The position numbers and the translations under genes were made by a program. The notes beneath the pieces were generated by a model, which saw only the letters and a program-made list of their open reading frames with translations, did not search any database and was not told the origin of the DNA. From Entoloma clypeatum (Eukaryota > Basidiomycota > Agaricomycetes > Agaricales > Entolomataceae), in NCBI GenBank assembly GCA_963565915.1, contig OY751491.1, positions 3,782,001 to 3,846,000 on the forward strand: DNA of 64,000 nt, in the 5' to 3' direction. Shown here one piece after another: positions 50,494-60,098 of this stretch; position 1 is the first letter of the stretch, and the number at the start of each line of letters is the position of its first letter.

Positions 50494-53400
50494 CTAGTTT
50501 TTTATCAATCCGAAGTACGGGATAAACTTGGAAAAGAGGATTTTTCCCAGATTCTTAGTTAAAAGATCTGCAGGGTTGTTCACTCCTTCAATGAATTCGA
50601 CCGTAATTATTCCTTCGGAGACTTTTTCTCTGACGAAGTGGAATCGCACGTCAATGTGCTTGGATCGTTTCTCGGTTACAGGGTTGGATGCGATAAAGAC
50701 GGAACCGTTGTTGTCTCCGTAGATCGGTACTGATCCGATCTGCATTCCAAGTTCGGCAAGCATGCTTCTCAGCCATGTTGCTGCGCGACTGCAATCTGAT
50801 AACGCCATATACTCTGCTTCTGTGGAAGAGAGGGCGATGGTCTTTTGCGCCGATGATACCCATGTTACTGCTCCAGACGCCAGTGATATGAAGAAGCCAG
50901 TGGTAGACCTCCTCGTGTTTTCATCTGACGCCCAATCGGAGTCTGTGAATGCATAGATTCCTTTCCCTGAGTCGCCATCATACATGATTGCATAATTTTT
51001 TGTCGCCTTTAGATACCTGCAAATATCCCTAGCCACTTCTAAATGGCGTTTGGTGGGATTTGCGGAAAACTGCGACATTTTAATCACGGCAAAACAGATG
51101 TCTGGCCTCGTTCCAATCATCAGATATAGAAGTGATCCGATGACGGATTGGTACTTTGATCGAAGTTCTGCATTGGGTTCATCTTCGGACATCATGGGTT
51201 TGTAGCCCGTAGGAAGTGGGGTATGGGTGGCGTTAGATTCGCTCATCCCCATTCGTTCGAGTATTTTCTCAAGGTAAGGTACTTGATCAATGAAGATACG
51301 TTTCCCACGTTGCCTTATTTGGATAGAGAGAAATTCTTTCGGTTCCCCATCAGGCACAAGGTGCCCTAGGTCCCTACATTCCCATGTGGTCATGAAGGCC
51401 TTTTTCTTCTCTAGCATATATTCTCGGTTTGTGCCGAGAAAAGCAGAGTCGTCGACATATATGACGGCGATTACAATTTCCCCTTTGGTACTTTTGTGAA
51501 TGAACACTCCCGCATCAGAGTGAAGCCGGACAAAGCTGAGCTTTTTCATGGAGGAATCAAGTTCCCTCCACCAGGCTAATGCGGCCTGCTTAAGTCCATA
51601 TAGAGCTTTGAATAGTTGGTACACGAGGTTCTCTTTCCCTTTTACTATGTAGCCCTCAGGCTGTCGCATGTAAATGACTTCTTGGAGCGTTCCGTAGAGG
51701 AAGGCTGATGAGACGTCCAACAGTGTCATGAACCACCCTTCAAGGGCTGTCAATGCCAGTATTAGTCGGACGGTTTCATATCTTACGACTGGTGAGAAGA
51801 TCTGATCAAAGTCGATCCCTTCCACCTGCGAGAAGCCTTTTGCGACAAGGCGCGCTTTCAGACGCCCGTCGGATTTTTCGTTATAAACCCATTTGTTCCT
51901 TAGAGCTTTCCTCCCTGCAGGCAGGGGTACTAGCTCCGTGATCACCCCGCGGCGTTTGAGCATGTCTAGCTCTTTACGTTCAGCTGCATACCAGTCTTCT
52001 TTATTTGGAAGAGGGTATATGTCTTTATGGGACATTTCAACGATGCCAACTTGGGCTGATATCGCCTCCATCAGGAGGTCATTCATCCATGCCGTTTGAC
52101 CGCCCAATCTCCGTCTCTGATCTAATTTTTCAAGATCAGACGCTGGAGTGTCTTCCCCATAGATGCTTCCTGGCATCTTCCGAACTCGTCGTTCCCTGAT
52201 CGGTCGATCTGGTACTTGCTCGGGTTCCGGAGTGGGTACTCGTGGTTCATCATCAGGCTCACTGGCAGGTAGTTCGTTGTCTGATTCAGGTTGATCTTGT
52301 TCAATGGGAACTGAGTCCTGAGGTGTTTCATTGTGACTATCGTCGTCGTTGCTGCCAGGGATGAGATCCTCAAACTCATCAGCCGGCTCTGGGTTTTCCA
52401 TTTCTGGATGGTTTTCTGGCAAAGGGTCGATGTGGCATCTAGGGTACTTGCTTTCATCAAAGATAGCTTTCCCACCCATGAAAATCGTGTTAGTCTCAGG
52501 ATCCATGAAGCGGTATCCTTTGACCCCTGGTTTTGATCCGAGATAAATCATCAATCGAGATCTTGACTCCAGGGAGTTTCTGCGTTTTTCTTTTGGGATA
52601 TATATGTATGCTTGGCATCCGAAGACTCTGACGCTGGACAAGTCGGGGATCTCATTGGTCACCCTGAAATAAGGGGTTTTCCATTCAAGACGCCGCATGG
52701 GGGTTCTGTTGTATAGAAATGCTGCATGTTCCAAACAGAATTCCCACCACATCAGCGGTAGACATGCGTCGAAACGCAATGCCTGAGATTTTTCCCACAG
52801 AGTTCGATTTATTCGTTCTGCTCTACCATTCTGCTGATGCTGATATGGGAGTGTGACGTCGATCAGAATTCCATGATCGGCAAGTACATCCTTGTATTCA
52901 TCGAATTCTCCACCTCCATCAACCCGCCATTTTTTAGGGGTGGCGGCGAATTGATTCTGGATCATCGCAAGGAATTGTTTCAGCGCCGTGATGGCGCCTG
53001 ACTTTTTCCTAAGCAAGACGACCCAGACATGGGAGGAAAAATCATCCAAAAAGGTAAGGAAATATTTGTACTTGTGGTACGATGCCGTGGATATCTGTTT
53101 CAAGTCCGAATGGATCAAATCAAAGGGTTTGACAGCCCTTGTCACCGAGTTAGGGTAAGATTGATTCGGCATTTTCCCTTTTAGACACCCCGTGCAGCTT
53201 TCCTGTGATTTCTCACATACTAACGTTTTGGGTACTCCTTTGGTACTGGTGGGAATTTTATTGAGCGCCTGGTCATTTGGGTGGCCAAGGCGTTTATGCC
53301 AGGTTTCAACAGTGATTTCGCTAGAGATCGCGTGGATTTGGTCATAGCGTATTTCAGTGTCTAACCAATAAATGGTTTGTCCGATGAAATGGGGCAAAAA

Positions 53401-55221
53401 CTGTATTTTGTTCAGCCCTTTAGAGATATTAATTTCTCCACGCATTCCATCAACTTTGTAACCATGGTTAAGGAAGACGCCTAGGGACAGTAGACGTGTG
53501 TCCATATCCGGAATATAAAATACCGGTCGTAGGAGATGGGTTTTAGTTTCCCCATTTAGGGTATGCCGTACTGGAACGGCCCCAACTCCGAGAATTTCCA
53601 GTTTCTTTCCCTTTGCAGCTGTTTGGACAAATCGCTTAGCCTTGAGAGGCCTGTAATATGCGAAGTCTTTGAACTCATGGGTAAAGTGTAATGATGCGCC
53701 GGAATCTAAGATCCACTGAGCGCGTTCTCTCTCTTTGCAGTGTGTGCAGGACGCGGAATGTTTGATATATTTTTTGTACAGATCATCACTAAAGAGATCT
53801 ATACTATCTGCATCGGTACTAGCTAATGTGTATTCAAACGTCTGTGCGTGATTATTAGCGTTTCCCATTTGGTCAAGTTTGAGAGAAGGATGTGACGAAC
53901 CGTCAAGTTCGATCAGCCCATCCTCAAATTGTTCCGGCCCCATTCGCTCGCTTTGATGGTCTATGTCCATCATCTCCAGCGATTCTTCTATCGACGGGGC
54001 TACGCGACGCTGTTTAGCCGGCCTTTCGTCGATGTCAGGAATGATGGTGTCTAGGATACGAAGATTCGATCCTGAGGGGCGAGCACCAATGCCGCGCGCG
54101 AGTTTGCGGACATGGTCGTTCTTTTTCCACACGGATGGTTTTCCAGAAGGAAGCCCGGTGTACTGTGACGGAGGGGGGTTCATTCGTTGCAGGAGCGACT
54201 GCATTTTTGCGGAATCGGGCTGTGCGGTACTTGTCGTTTTCCCGCGACCAGTGACGGTGGTGAAGGATGGCAGCGGAAGAGGAGGGAAGTGGATGGCGGG
54301 AGCAACAAACTCAACCGTTTCTTCCACATGGTCGGATGTGTTGTCCGCATTGTTAGCGCTTTTCTTCTGATTGCGCCAACGTCCTTTTCCCTTCTTCTTC
54401 TCAGAAGCGGTACTTGGGTCTGCCGAGTTAGGCTGCTCGTCAGCATTGTTCTGCGAGGTACTTGGCTTCTGCTGCCTTTCCCATTTGGGGTCCTGCCCCT
54501 TTTGCTTTGTCCCGGAGATTTTCCGGGCCTGCTCGTTGGACGTACGAGTGGACCCAATCGAATACTTGCGCCGGTATTCTGATATGATGCTTTCCGCGAC
54601 GGCTTTGTATGTGAAGTCGTCGGCGTCATAGACCTGAAAGAGGGCGGTGGAGAGTGACGACCAGGCGTCGGGAATTGCATTTGCCAGGATCATTGCCTGC
54701 ATCAGATCGGGGACATCAAAGTTCGAATCGGCGAGCCGAGCGAAAAGAGACCCCAAGCGTTCAATTTCAGGGACGGGGTCGCGTCCAGAGAGCTTGTAGG
54801 TGGCGGCGGCCTTGAAGTCGCCGAAGATGACAGCCGGGGATACCTTGGAGTAGGCATCCTTTAATGACTTCCAGGCGTCTTTTGAGGAAGTGGCGTCCTT
54901 GATGTGGCGTCTGATCGCCTCGGAGACCTTCAGGCGTATCGCCCCAAGAGCTACGTCGTCGTCCCTGATCCAGGCTTTTTCTTCCTTGCGGAAGCCGGGC
55001 TGGTCAACAGTGGTAACCAGCACAGGGTGAGCAGCAGCAGTGGCCCCAGGGGTGGAGACTGTGGTGGTGAAGTCGGCGATGACAGGGCGGGGGATGTCGC
55101 CAGAAACAAGGCGCCAGACTCCTTGATGGAGGAGGTAAGACTTCATGTTCTCGGCCCAGCTCCGGTAGTCGATGCCGTCAAAGGCAGTGATTGTGTCGAG
55201 GGCAGAACGAGAGGTAGACAT
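50494..55221 (-). CDS. Copia gag-pol polyprotein, intact (copy 2)
   Basis: 1575 codons from MSTSRSALDTITAFDG to YFGLIKN, with the same domain order as copy 1: UBN2-type gag, retropepsin ILDSGASLHF, GAG-pre-integrase WHKRLGHPND, integrase (DGGGEFDEY, GRAERINRTL), reverse transcriptase (LLDVSSAFLYG, YVDD) and RNase H (FTDSDWAS, SSTEAEYMA). The C-terminal two thirds are almost identical to copy 1; the gag and the linker before the protease differ more (for example ATSSKDAWK for STSALGAWK). No stops or frameshifts, so it may be active. Confidence 0.97.
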   Translation of the reverse strand: MSTSRSALDTITAFDGIDYRSWAENMKSYLLHQGVWRLVSGDIPRPVIADFTTTVSTPGATAAAHPVLVTTVDQPGFRKEEKAWIRDDDVALGAIRLKVSEAIRRHIKDATSSKDAWKSLKDAYSKVSPAVIFGDFKAAATYKLSGRDPVPEIERLGSLFARLADSNFDVPDLMQAMILANAIPDAWSSLSTALFQVYDADDFTYKAVAESIISEYRRKYSIGSTRTSNEQARKISGTKQKGQDPKWERQQKPSTSQNNADEQPNSADPSTASEKKKGKGRWRNQKKSANNADNTSDHVEETVEFVAPAIHFPPLPLPSFTTVTGRGKTTSTAQPDSAKMQSLLQRMNPPPSQYTGLPSGKPSVWKKNDHVRKLARGIGARPSGSNLRILDTIIPDIDERPAKQRRVAPSIEESLEMMDIDHQSERMGPEQFEDGLIELDGSSHPSLKLDQMGNANNHAQTFEYTLASTDADSIDLFSDDLYKKYIKHSASCTHCKERERAQWILDSGASLHFTHEFKDFAYYRPLKAKRFVQTAAKGKKLEILGVGAVPVRHTLNGETKTHLLRPVFYIPDMDTRLLSLGVFLNHGYKVDGMRGEINISKGLNKIQFLPHFIGQTIYWLDTEIRYDQIHAISSEITVETWHKRLGHPNDQALNKIPTSTKGVPKTLVCEKSQESCTGCLKGKMPNQSYPNSVTRAVKPFDLIHSDLKQISTASYHKYKYFLTFLDDFSSHVWVVLLRKKSGAITALKQFLAMIQNQFAATPKKWRVDGGGEFDEYKDVLADHGILIDVTLPYQHQQNGRAERINRTLWEKSQALRFDACLPLMWWEFCLEHAAFLYNRTPMRRLEWKTPYFRVTNEIPDLSSVRVFGCQAYIYIPKEKRRNSLESRSRLMIYLGSKPGVKGYRFMDPETNTIFMGGKAIFDESKYPRCHIDPLPENHPEMENPEPADEFEDLIPGSNDDDSHNETPQDSVPIEQDQPESDNELPASEPDDEPRVPTPEPEQVPDRPIRERRVRKMPGSIYGEDTPASDLEKLDQRRRLGGQTAWMNDLLMEAISAQVGIVEMSHKDIYPLPNKEDWYAAERKELDMLKRRGVITELVPLPAGRKALRNKWVYNEKSDGRLKARLVAKGFSQVEGIDFDQIFSPVVRYETVRLILALTALEGWFMTLLDVSSAFLYGTLQEVIYMRQPEGYIVKGKENLVYQLFKALYGLKQAALAWWRELDSSMKKLSFVRLHSDAGVFIHKSTKGEIVIAVIYVDDSAFLGTNREYMLEKKKAFMTTWECRDLGHLVPDGEPKEFLSIQIRQRGKRIFIDQVPYLEKILERMGMSESNATHTPLPTGYKPMMSEDEPNAELRSKYQSVIGSLLYLMIGTRPDICFAVIKMSQFSANPTKRHLEVARDICRYLKATKNYAIMYDGDSGKGIYAFTDSDWASDENTRRSTTGFFISLASGAVTWVSSAQKTIALSSTEAEYMALSDCSRAATWLRSMLAELGMQIGSVPIYGDNNGSVFIASNPVTEKRSKHIDVRFHFVREKVSEGIITVEFIEGVNNPADLLTKNLGKILFSKFIPYFGLIKN

Positions 55222-55570
55222 TGTGAATGAATCTAAAAAGGGTTCTCAATCAGTGATGTGTTATGAATATGATTCGAGAAAACAATTGAATGATTCCTTA
55301 TGACATATTCCCTTCAGGAATAGAGGTCATGGGAAAACCCTTTATATGTCAGAAAGATATAAGGTGCGATCAACGTTTCCACATGGAGTGTACTAGGTTA
55401 ATCCCCTTAGGGACGTCTCATGACAGGTACTTGTCGTAATGACGTTCCCAGGTTCATATGTGAAGAAGTAAGACTCAGAACCTAGATCTTTCGATCGGTT
55501 CTTCGCCAACCAGGGTAGAGTGGGCAGGTACTCGCTGTTGCCAGCGTTTCCCAAGTCCCTCTGCTATCCG

Positions 55571-55582
55571 GGGCCCATAACC
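55571..55582 (-). promoter_or_regulatory. Primer binding site of copia copy 2
   Basis: GGTTATGGGCCC on the minus strand adjacent to the 5' LTR; half initiator tRNA-Met type as in copies 1 and 3. Confidence 0.8.
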
Positions 55583-55891
55583 TGTTGAAGTTCCACCTGG
55601 GCGCTAGCCACAGATGTACTGAGCAACACAGCTACAGTGGAAGTACTCTACTCTACCGTTCTAGTCACTTACTTGGTTGGGAAGGGTGAGGCTGGTGAGA
55701 GCGGTTGAGGCTGGTAAGAGCGATGGAGCTGGTTAAGAGTCAAGAGACAACTTGTTGGTATTGACAGTTTCCTGGTCTTATATACTGTACTACTGTTTGT
55801 ACCAACCAAACAAGTATGTAATGAAGATATGTAAAGGTCACGTGATGTAATCTAATCTAATCTAATCTACGTGATGGGAAAAGTTTCAACA
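55583..55891 (-). repeat. 5' LTR of copia copy 2
   Basis: 309 bp, followed by ATATT. Confidence 0.95.
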
Positions 55892-56114
55892 ATATTTAGT
55901 GCAATGGGAAGGTCTGACTCAGGACCACAACACGTGGGAACCCGAGGATCACCTAGAACACGCCAAGGAAGCGGTGGAGAACTTCTTTAAATTAAACCCA
56001 AATGCACCCCGGTGCTTACGCGCAAACATCTTTGAAGGATTGAAATTTAAACCATATGAGAATTTCACAGACACCCTGGACGACATCATATCTCGCCTGG
56101 AAGTCGAGATCTAG

Positions 56115-56125
56115 AAAGGGGGTAA
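56115..56125 (+). promoter_or_regulatory. Polypurine tract of gypsy copy 2
   Basis: AAAGGGGGTAA between the pol stop and the 3' LTR. Confidence 0.7.
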
Positions 56126-56415
56126 TGTTATGATCGTATTTTCACTTTTCACTTTATCTTATCTTATCTCGATCTTATCTTATCTACATCATATCATACA
56201 TGAGGACATCTTATCATTATCGCGCAGCATGACGCTGCCACAATGCAGCCTCATGGAATTTACATATATAAGTAGGGTACTTTCACTTGTATTCGATAGC
56301 CTGTTCTCTTGAGATTCCTGCTGGGTCTCTTGGCAATACAGTTCTCTTATCATCTCCTCCACTTCGTTCCTAAGTTTGGGCTCGCAAGGTCGTTCGACTT
56401 AGCGTCGCCTCAACA
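56126..56415 (+). repeat. 3' LTR of gypsy copy 2
   Basis: 290 bp, TGTTATGATC to CCTCAACA, followed by the ATAAA target duplication. Confidence 0.93.
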
Positions 56416-56438
56416 ATAAAGAAATAGAAAAAACTCAC

Positions 56439-56791
56439 TCCGATGGCCAAAAACACAAGTCCCCCACTTTCAAGCAGGAGGTGCAATCCTCCTTCCCCTG
56501 CTCGTAACTCGCAGGCATATCCTTGAAAACCCCCTGCAGCCGGACCTTCTTCACCTCCGCATTTGCCGCATCTGCATCCGCACCCGCAACCGGCTCCTTA
56601 GCCTTCGCTTTCTCTGCTTTCCTCTCTGCTCATCTCTGCTCTTTCGCCGCCCTTTTCACCTCCGCGTGCTCTGCATCTTCCTTCGCGCGCTCCTCTGCCT
56701 CCTGCAGCTTCCTCTCCAACTCCTCGGTGACCTTCTTCTGGCGCTCCCTTTCAGCACGGAGAGCGGCGAGGGGTGAGTTCTCAGCGGACAT
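56439..56791 (-). pseudogene. 5' exon of the split cysteine-cluster gene
   Basis: From ATG 56791 the minus strand reads MSAENSPLAALRAERERQ with a long charged coiled-coil-like helix, an Ala/Lys-rich stretch, then YEQGKEDCTSCLKVGDLCFWPS and a GTGAGT donor at 56438. A TGA at 56630-56632 interrupts after 53 codons. The other exon lies at 36853 and lower. Joined, the cysteine cluster CxxC-x6-C ... CxxC-x5-C resembles the zinc-binding cluster seen in many agaricomycete proteins of unknown function. The coordinates fit a 50-nt intron if gypsy copy 2 is removed. Confidence 0.65.
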
Positions 56792-56922
56792 AACAGATAG
56801 ACGACGGGATAGATGTTGTGGTTGGGTGACAAGAGAGAAAAATCATGCGCAAAGCTTTTCAACCAACGGTCATGTGGATTACCTCATCTGGGCCTCAGGG
56901 TTCGGCCCTAAGAGGGAAATAC
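56792..56922. other. Upstream region of the split gene
   Basis: Should have held its promoter. A purine-rich AAGAGGGAAATAC borders the LTR that starts at 56923 and could be the polypurine tract of a lost gypsy copy 4 relative. Confidence 0.4.
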
Positions 56923-57464
56923 TGTCATAACCATACGATTCACATCCGACTTATCTGACGACTCCAACGATTCATCCGCTCCAACATCCGCTCCAACAAC
57001 ATTCTATTTATATTGATTATACTTCTACTACGTAACATCTCAACCATACTTACAAGTAGACATATGTTGTTCACTTTTCATTTGCTACTCTCCGTACTCC
57101 AAATGTTCCGATGGTCAACTCTGATATCTGCACATCACTTATAGTAATACTGATCATTCTAGTCTACTATAAATAGTGTACAAACCTGTCATAGAACCTC
57201 AGTTCAAATATCATATGTTACACCTCATTCGCATCTGTCTCTACTTGCTTTTGAGCATTCTCTCTGTCACCTCCGTTCATCCACTCATCCGCTCATCCAA
57301 CATCCGCCAATCCGAAATTGAGGACCACGTCAAAGAGTGGGGCGCAACGCACAAGTTGAAGCCAGGTCCTTTCTGCCAACGTCGCACTTATCGCATCCGC
57401 TCCTCTGCTACTCCACTCCGACTCGTCCGATGTTTTCCGACGTTGAGAAAAACGCTACGTGACA
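56923..57464 (+). repeat. Solo LTR of the gypsy copy 4 family
   Basis: 542 bp, TGTCATAACCATACG to GCTACGTGACA, the reverse complement of the LTRs at 29718-30802. Flanks are AATAC and CCCGG, so no target duplication remains. Confidence 0.85.
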
Positions 57465-57465
57465 C

Positions 57466-58728
57466 CCGGAATTTATGTATAATCTTAAATCCCCTTTCGT
57501 CAATATCTGGGCATACCGTGCAAATGTGACTGTGCCCCTATCACCCTTCAATAATTACAACGAGCCCGGAAAACGTGTTCTTGACCACTTTCCTGATCGC
57601 ATCATCCACAACATCACCCTTATTTGCGGCAAGACTGCCAAAGAGCGTGCCGAAGCCAGGAAGTTGCGTCTCATCACCCTTAACAAGGTGTTTGATGCCA
57701 ACATCTGCTCTATCAAGTCCGCCGTCATTGTCACTGACGCGGCCATCCCCTCCCTTGCATCCGGTCATCAAGCTGTTGCAGCTTGGGAAACCTGGCACAC
57801 AGGATACTCCATCAACAAAGACTGGGTGGCTGGTGGCCTCGCAGTCTCTGATGACACTGAAACCTTAGCCATCGGACACGGGTTCTCCAACCTGGTCAGT
57901 CTGCTAGGAGGTCTCTCCAAACTGGAAGAAATCCACATATTCACTGACTCTGTCAACGCCATCCAGCATGCCACAGATCCAGACCTCCACTCCTCGCAGG
58001 CAACTGCGCTTGCCATCATCAGCAACCTGGTCCCTTGGTTTGAGGAACCCAGCCTGAAATCCAAGGTCATCTTCCACCATGTCCCTGACTGCTCGGACCA
58101 TGGCTTCGAACCCCATCGTGCAGTGCATGACTTCGCCTCCTCGATACACATTGAGTGTGGTGAGTCTGCCTCCAGATCCCTTGACTTCAACATGAAGCAG
58201 TTCATGGACGACATGCTTGGCGACTGGAACAGTTTGTACCAGTCCCCAAAGTACGTTGGCCGTCACTACCAGTTCCCGAGATCGTGCATCAGACACCAAG
58301 ATCATGCTCGAGCCAAATGAATGAAGCCGTCCCACCTCAAGGGCGGCACATGGCTTAAGGATGTGGGCCACTCCCAATCCCTCACAGCACAAATGGTTCG
58401 CGGCCTCACCAGTCACGCTCCAATTGGCCACTATAGACATAGGTTCAATATTGGTGACAAAATTGAACAATGTGACTGTGGATTGGGGTCCGTTGAGGAC
58501 TTTGCCCATGTATTCTACAAATGTCTGCACCACCCCACCAGGCCCCCAGACATGCCCACCTTCTCGAGGAACACTCCCATCTGGGACATCTTTGGGAAAT
58601 TCATTATGGACAACCCAGGGGCCTTTGCCTTTAGGAATTGTCCAACGCCCAACACAACCGTTGGCGGTAGTCGCATGGTAGCGTGCTGGGTACAAAGGGG
58701 TGCAGCCCCCTCTGGCAAGCGAACATGA
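57466..58728 (+). pseudogene. LINE ORF2 C-terminus: RNase H plus Cys-rich motif, one stop
   Basis: The frame is open from the junction to TGA at 58318-58320, then continues in the same frame to TGA at 58726-58728. The RNase H-like part has VIVTDAAIPS (first Asp), an ETLAIGHGFSNL region (Glu), HIFTDSVNAIQ (Asp) and HRAVHDFA (last Asp). After the stop come GHYRHRFNIG, then CDCGLGSVEDFAHVFYKC, the Cys-rich motif found at the ends of fungal LINE ORF2 proteins. The 5' truncation typical of LINE insertion removes the reverse transcriptase. The stop codon lies next to a Lys-Met, consistent with decay of a Trp codon, but that is inference. Confidence 0.8.
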
Positions 58729-59047
58729 TCGAAGGGTAAGAACCGCACAGGCGCTTCTTTGGTGGGTTGGGCGCAGACACCCCCCAGCGCCGTCAACGGC
58801 CAACCTCGCAAGGTTGGAGTGCTCCTGTATCGCGCGGCCGAATATTCGGGCGCGCATACTAACGTGTTTGTTTACAACAGACTCCCCCATCCTGGCGCGA
58901 GGACTTATCAGCTCGACGGAGCTTTGTGCCACTTGTTCTTCACGTGTACGTAGATCCTCGGATTGATGTAGTTTACTCTATGTCAAGCAGACTGTACCCC
59001 TAGTATACCGCTATATAAATTGTTGACCAAAAAAAAAAAAAAAAAAA
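57466..59047 (+). mobile_element. 5'-truncated LINE (non-LTR retrotransposon) with poly(A) tail
   Basis: Holds the end of ORF2 (RNase H and a cysteine motif), a 3' region and a run of at least 19 A at 59029-59047. It begins abruptly at the solo LTR. Only the C-terminal part of ORF2 remains; endonuclease and reverse transcriptase are missing. Confidence 0.8.
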
Positions 59048-59723
59048 GACAAGTAGTAGTATGTCGAAAATTGAAGTGTTCTGTCATACAGTCATCCACC
59101 AGGTAGTGTGACACCATCACTCAGTGTGACAATTCCACCTTTCTTTGTTTATAGTGAAGGAACACCTGCGCTGTTTGGCGTGAGGTAGGGGTCATTTGAA
59201 TCGCATATGAGTGTGCATTAAAAATAATACTTCAAGGACCTGCAGATATTATTTACTATGGAATTCCGACATCTTTCAGTGAAATTTGCTGCAATTTTAC
59301 CAATCTCAAATTTCTTTAGTGTTATATCATCCCTCTTTCCTGAGATATCCTCTACATGTGTTTGTATTATAGTAATATATATAACCTGGATATGTTGGAA
59401 TGCTTAAACTATAATTCTAAAGGCAAAGGATGTTGAGAACGAAGCTGGAGTGTAATCAGATGATCTCCTGCATGTCTTATGTAATTGACTTAACTGATCA
59501 ATTTAATCAATCAGAATGATGGGCCATCACTGAAATCTAGGCTGTCACACAGAGTGGGAAATCCCGAAAATTGGGTGTTTCGTTGATTGGTCTCTCACTC
59601 ATCAGAAAATAGACATTTCACTCATATGAATGCTGTATAATAATCCTGAGATGTATTTACAACCGCCTGAAAACTGGTTTGACCCCACAGCTCAAGTTCT
59701 GAGCCGGGATTTCACACTAATTG
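59048..59723. other. AT-rich gene-free stretch
   Basis: No coding frame. A short inverted pair, CACTCAGTGTGACA near 59114 and TGTCACACAGAGTG near 59553, may bound a small MITE-like element; no clear target duplication was seen. Confidence 0.4.
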
Positions 59724-60033
59724 TGTTGAAGTTCCACCTGGGCGCTAGCCGCAAGTGTACTGAAGCAACCGGCTACAGTGGAAGTACTCTACGATACCGT
59801 TCTGACCACTTACATAGGTTGGGGAGGGTGAGGCTGGTGAGAGCGGTTGAGGCTGGTAAGAGCGATGGAGGCGGTTAAGAGTCAAGAGACAACTTGTTGA
59901 TATTAACAGTTTCCTGGTCTTATATACCGTACTACTGTTTGTACCAACCAAATAAGTATGTAATCGAAGGTGTGTAAAGGTCACGTGATATAATCTAATC
60001 TAATCTAATCTACGTGATGGAAAAGTTTCAACA
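59724..60033 (-). repeat. 3' LTR of copia copy 4
   Basis: 310 bp, TGTTGAAG to TTTCAACA, visibly more diverged from copies 1 and 2 than they are from each other. A C-run follows. Confidence 0.93.
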
Positions 60034-60098
60034 CCCCCCCATATTTAGTACATACTTCTAAATACTTTTTACTTTTTCCCATATAGGTACTCTTTCGT

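Larger units (their letters stand above)
50109..55891 (-). mobile_element. Copia copy 2: complete, nested in gypsy copy 2
   Basis: 5783 bp. LTRs 50109-50417 and 55583-55891, each 309 bp with two differences seen; ATATT duplicated at 50104-50108 and 55892-55896. One intact polyprotein frame. Very close to copia copy 1 in sequence. Confidence 0.97.
46325..56114 (+). pseudogene. Gypsy copy 2 pol, split in the chromodomain by copia copy 2
   Basis: The frame is open from 46325, with no ATG at its head (about TTG 46439), to 50108, then resumes at 55897-56114 after the copia insertion. Retropepsin DSGATGMF at about 46820-46845, reverse transcriptase (VQDYRHINSW, KMDLRWGYNN, YIDDILVA), RNase H (TDHKNLEYF), integrase zinc region and core ([38 protein letters not shown]). 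The chromodomain is broken after KLEYL; its rest (VQWEGLTQDHNTWEPE) lies beyond 55897. No stop codon apart from the insertion. The -1 overlap with gag implies frameshift expression before disruption. Confidence 0.93.
36886..56415 (+). mobile_element. Gypsy copy 2: Ty3/gypsy chromovirus-type element carrying two nested insertions
   Basis: LTRs of 290 bp at 36886-37175 and 56126-56415 (TGTTATGATC...CTCAACA) are flanked by ATAAA at 36881-36885 and 56416-56420. Removing gypsy copy 3 and copia copy 2 with one target copy each leaves a 6080-bp element with gag, pol and chromodomain in order. The LTRs differ at about seven positions. Confidence 0.95.

Noticed and set aside
57904..58932. 342-codon minus-strand frame
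   Set aside because: Antisense shadow of the LINE RNase H frame, with no recognisable motif.
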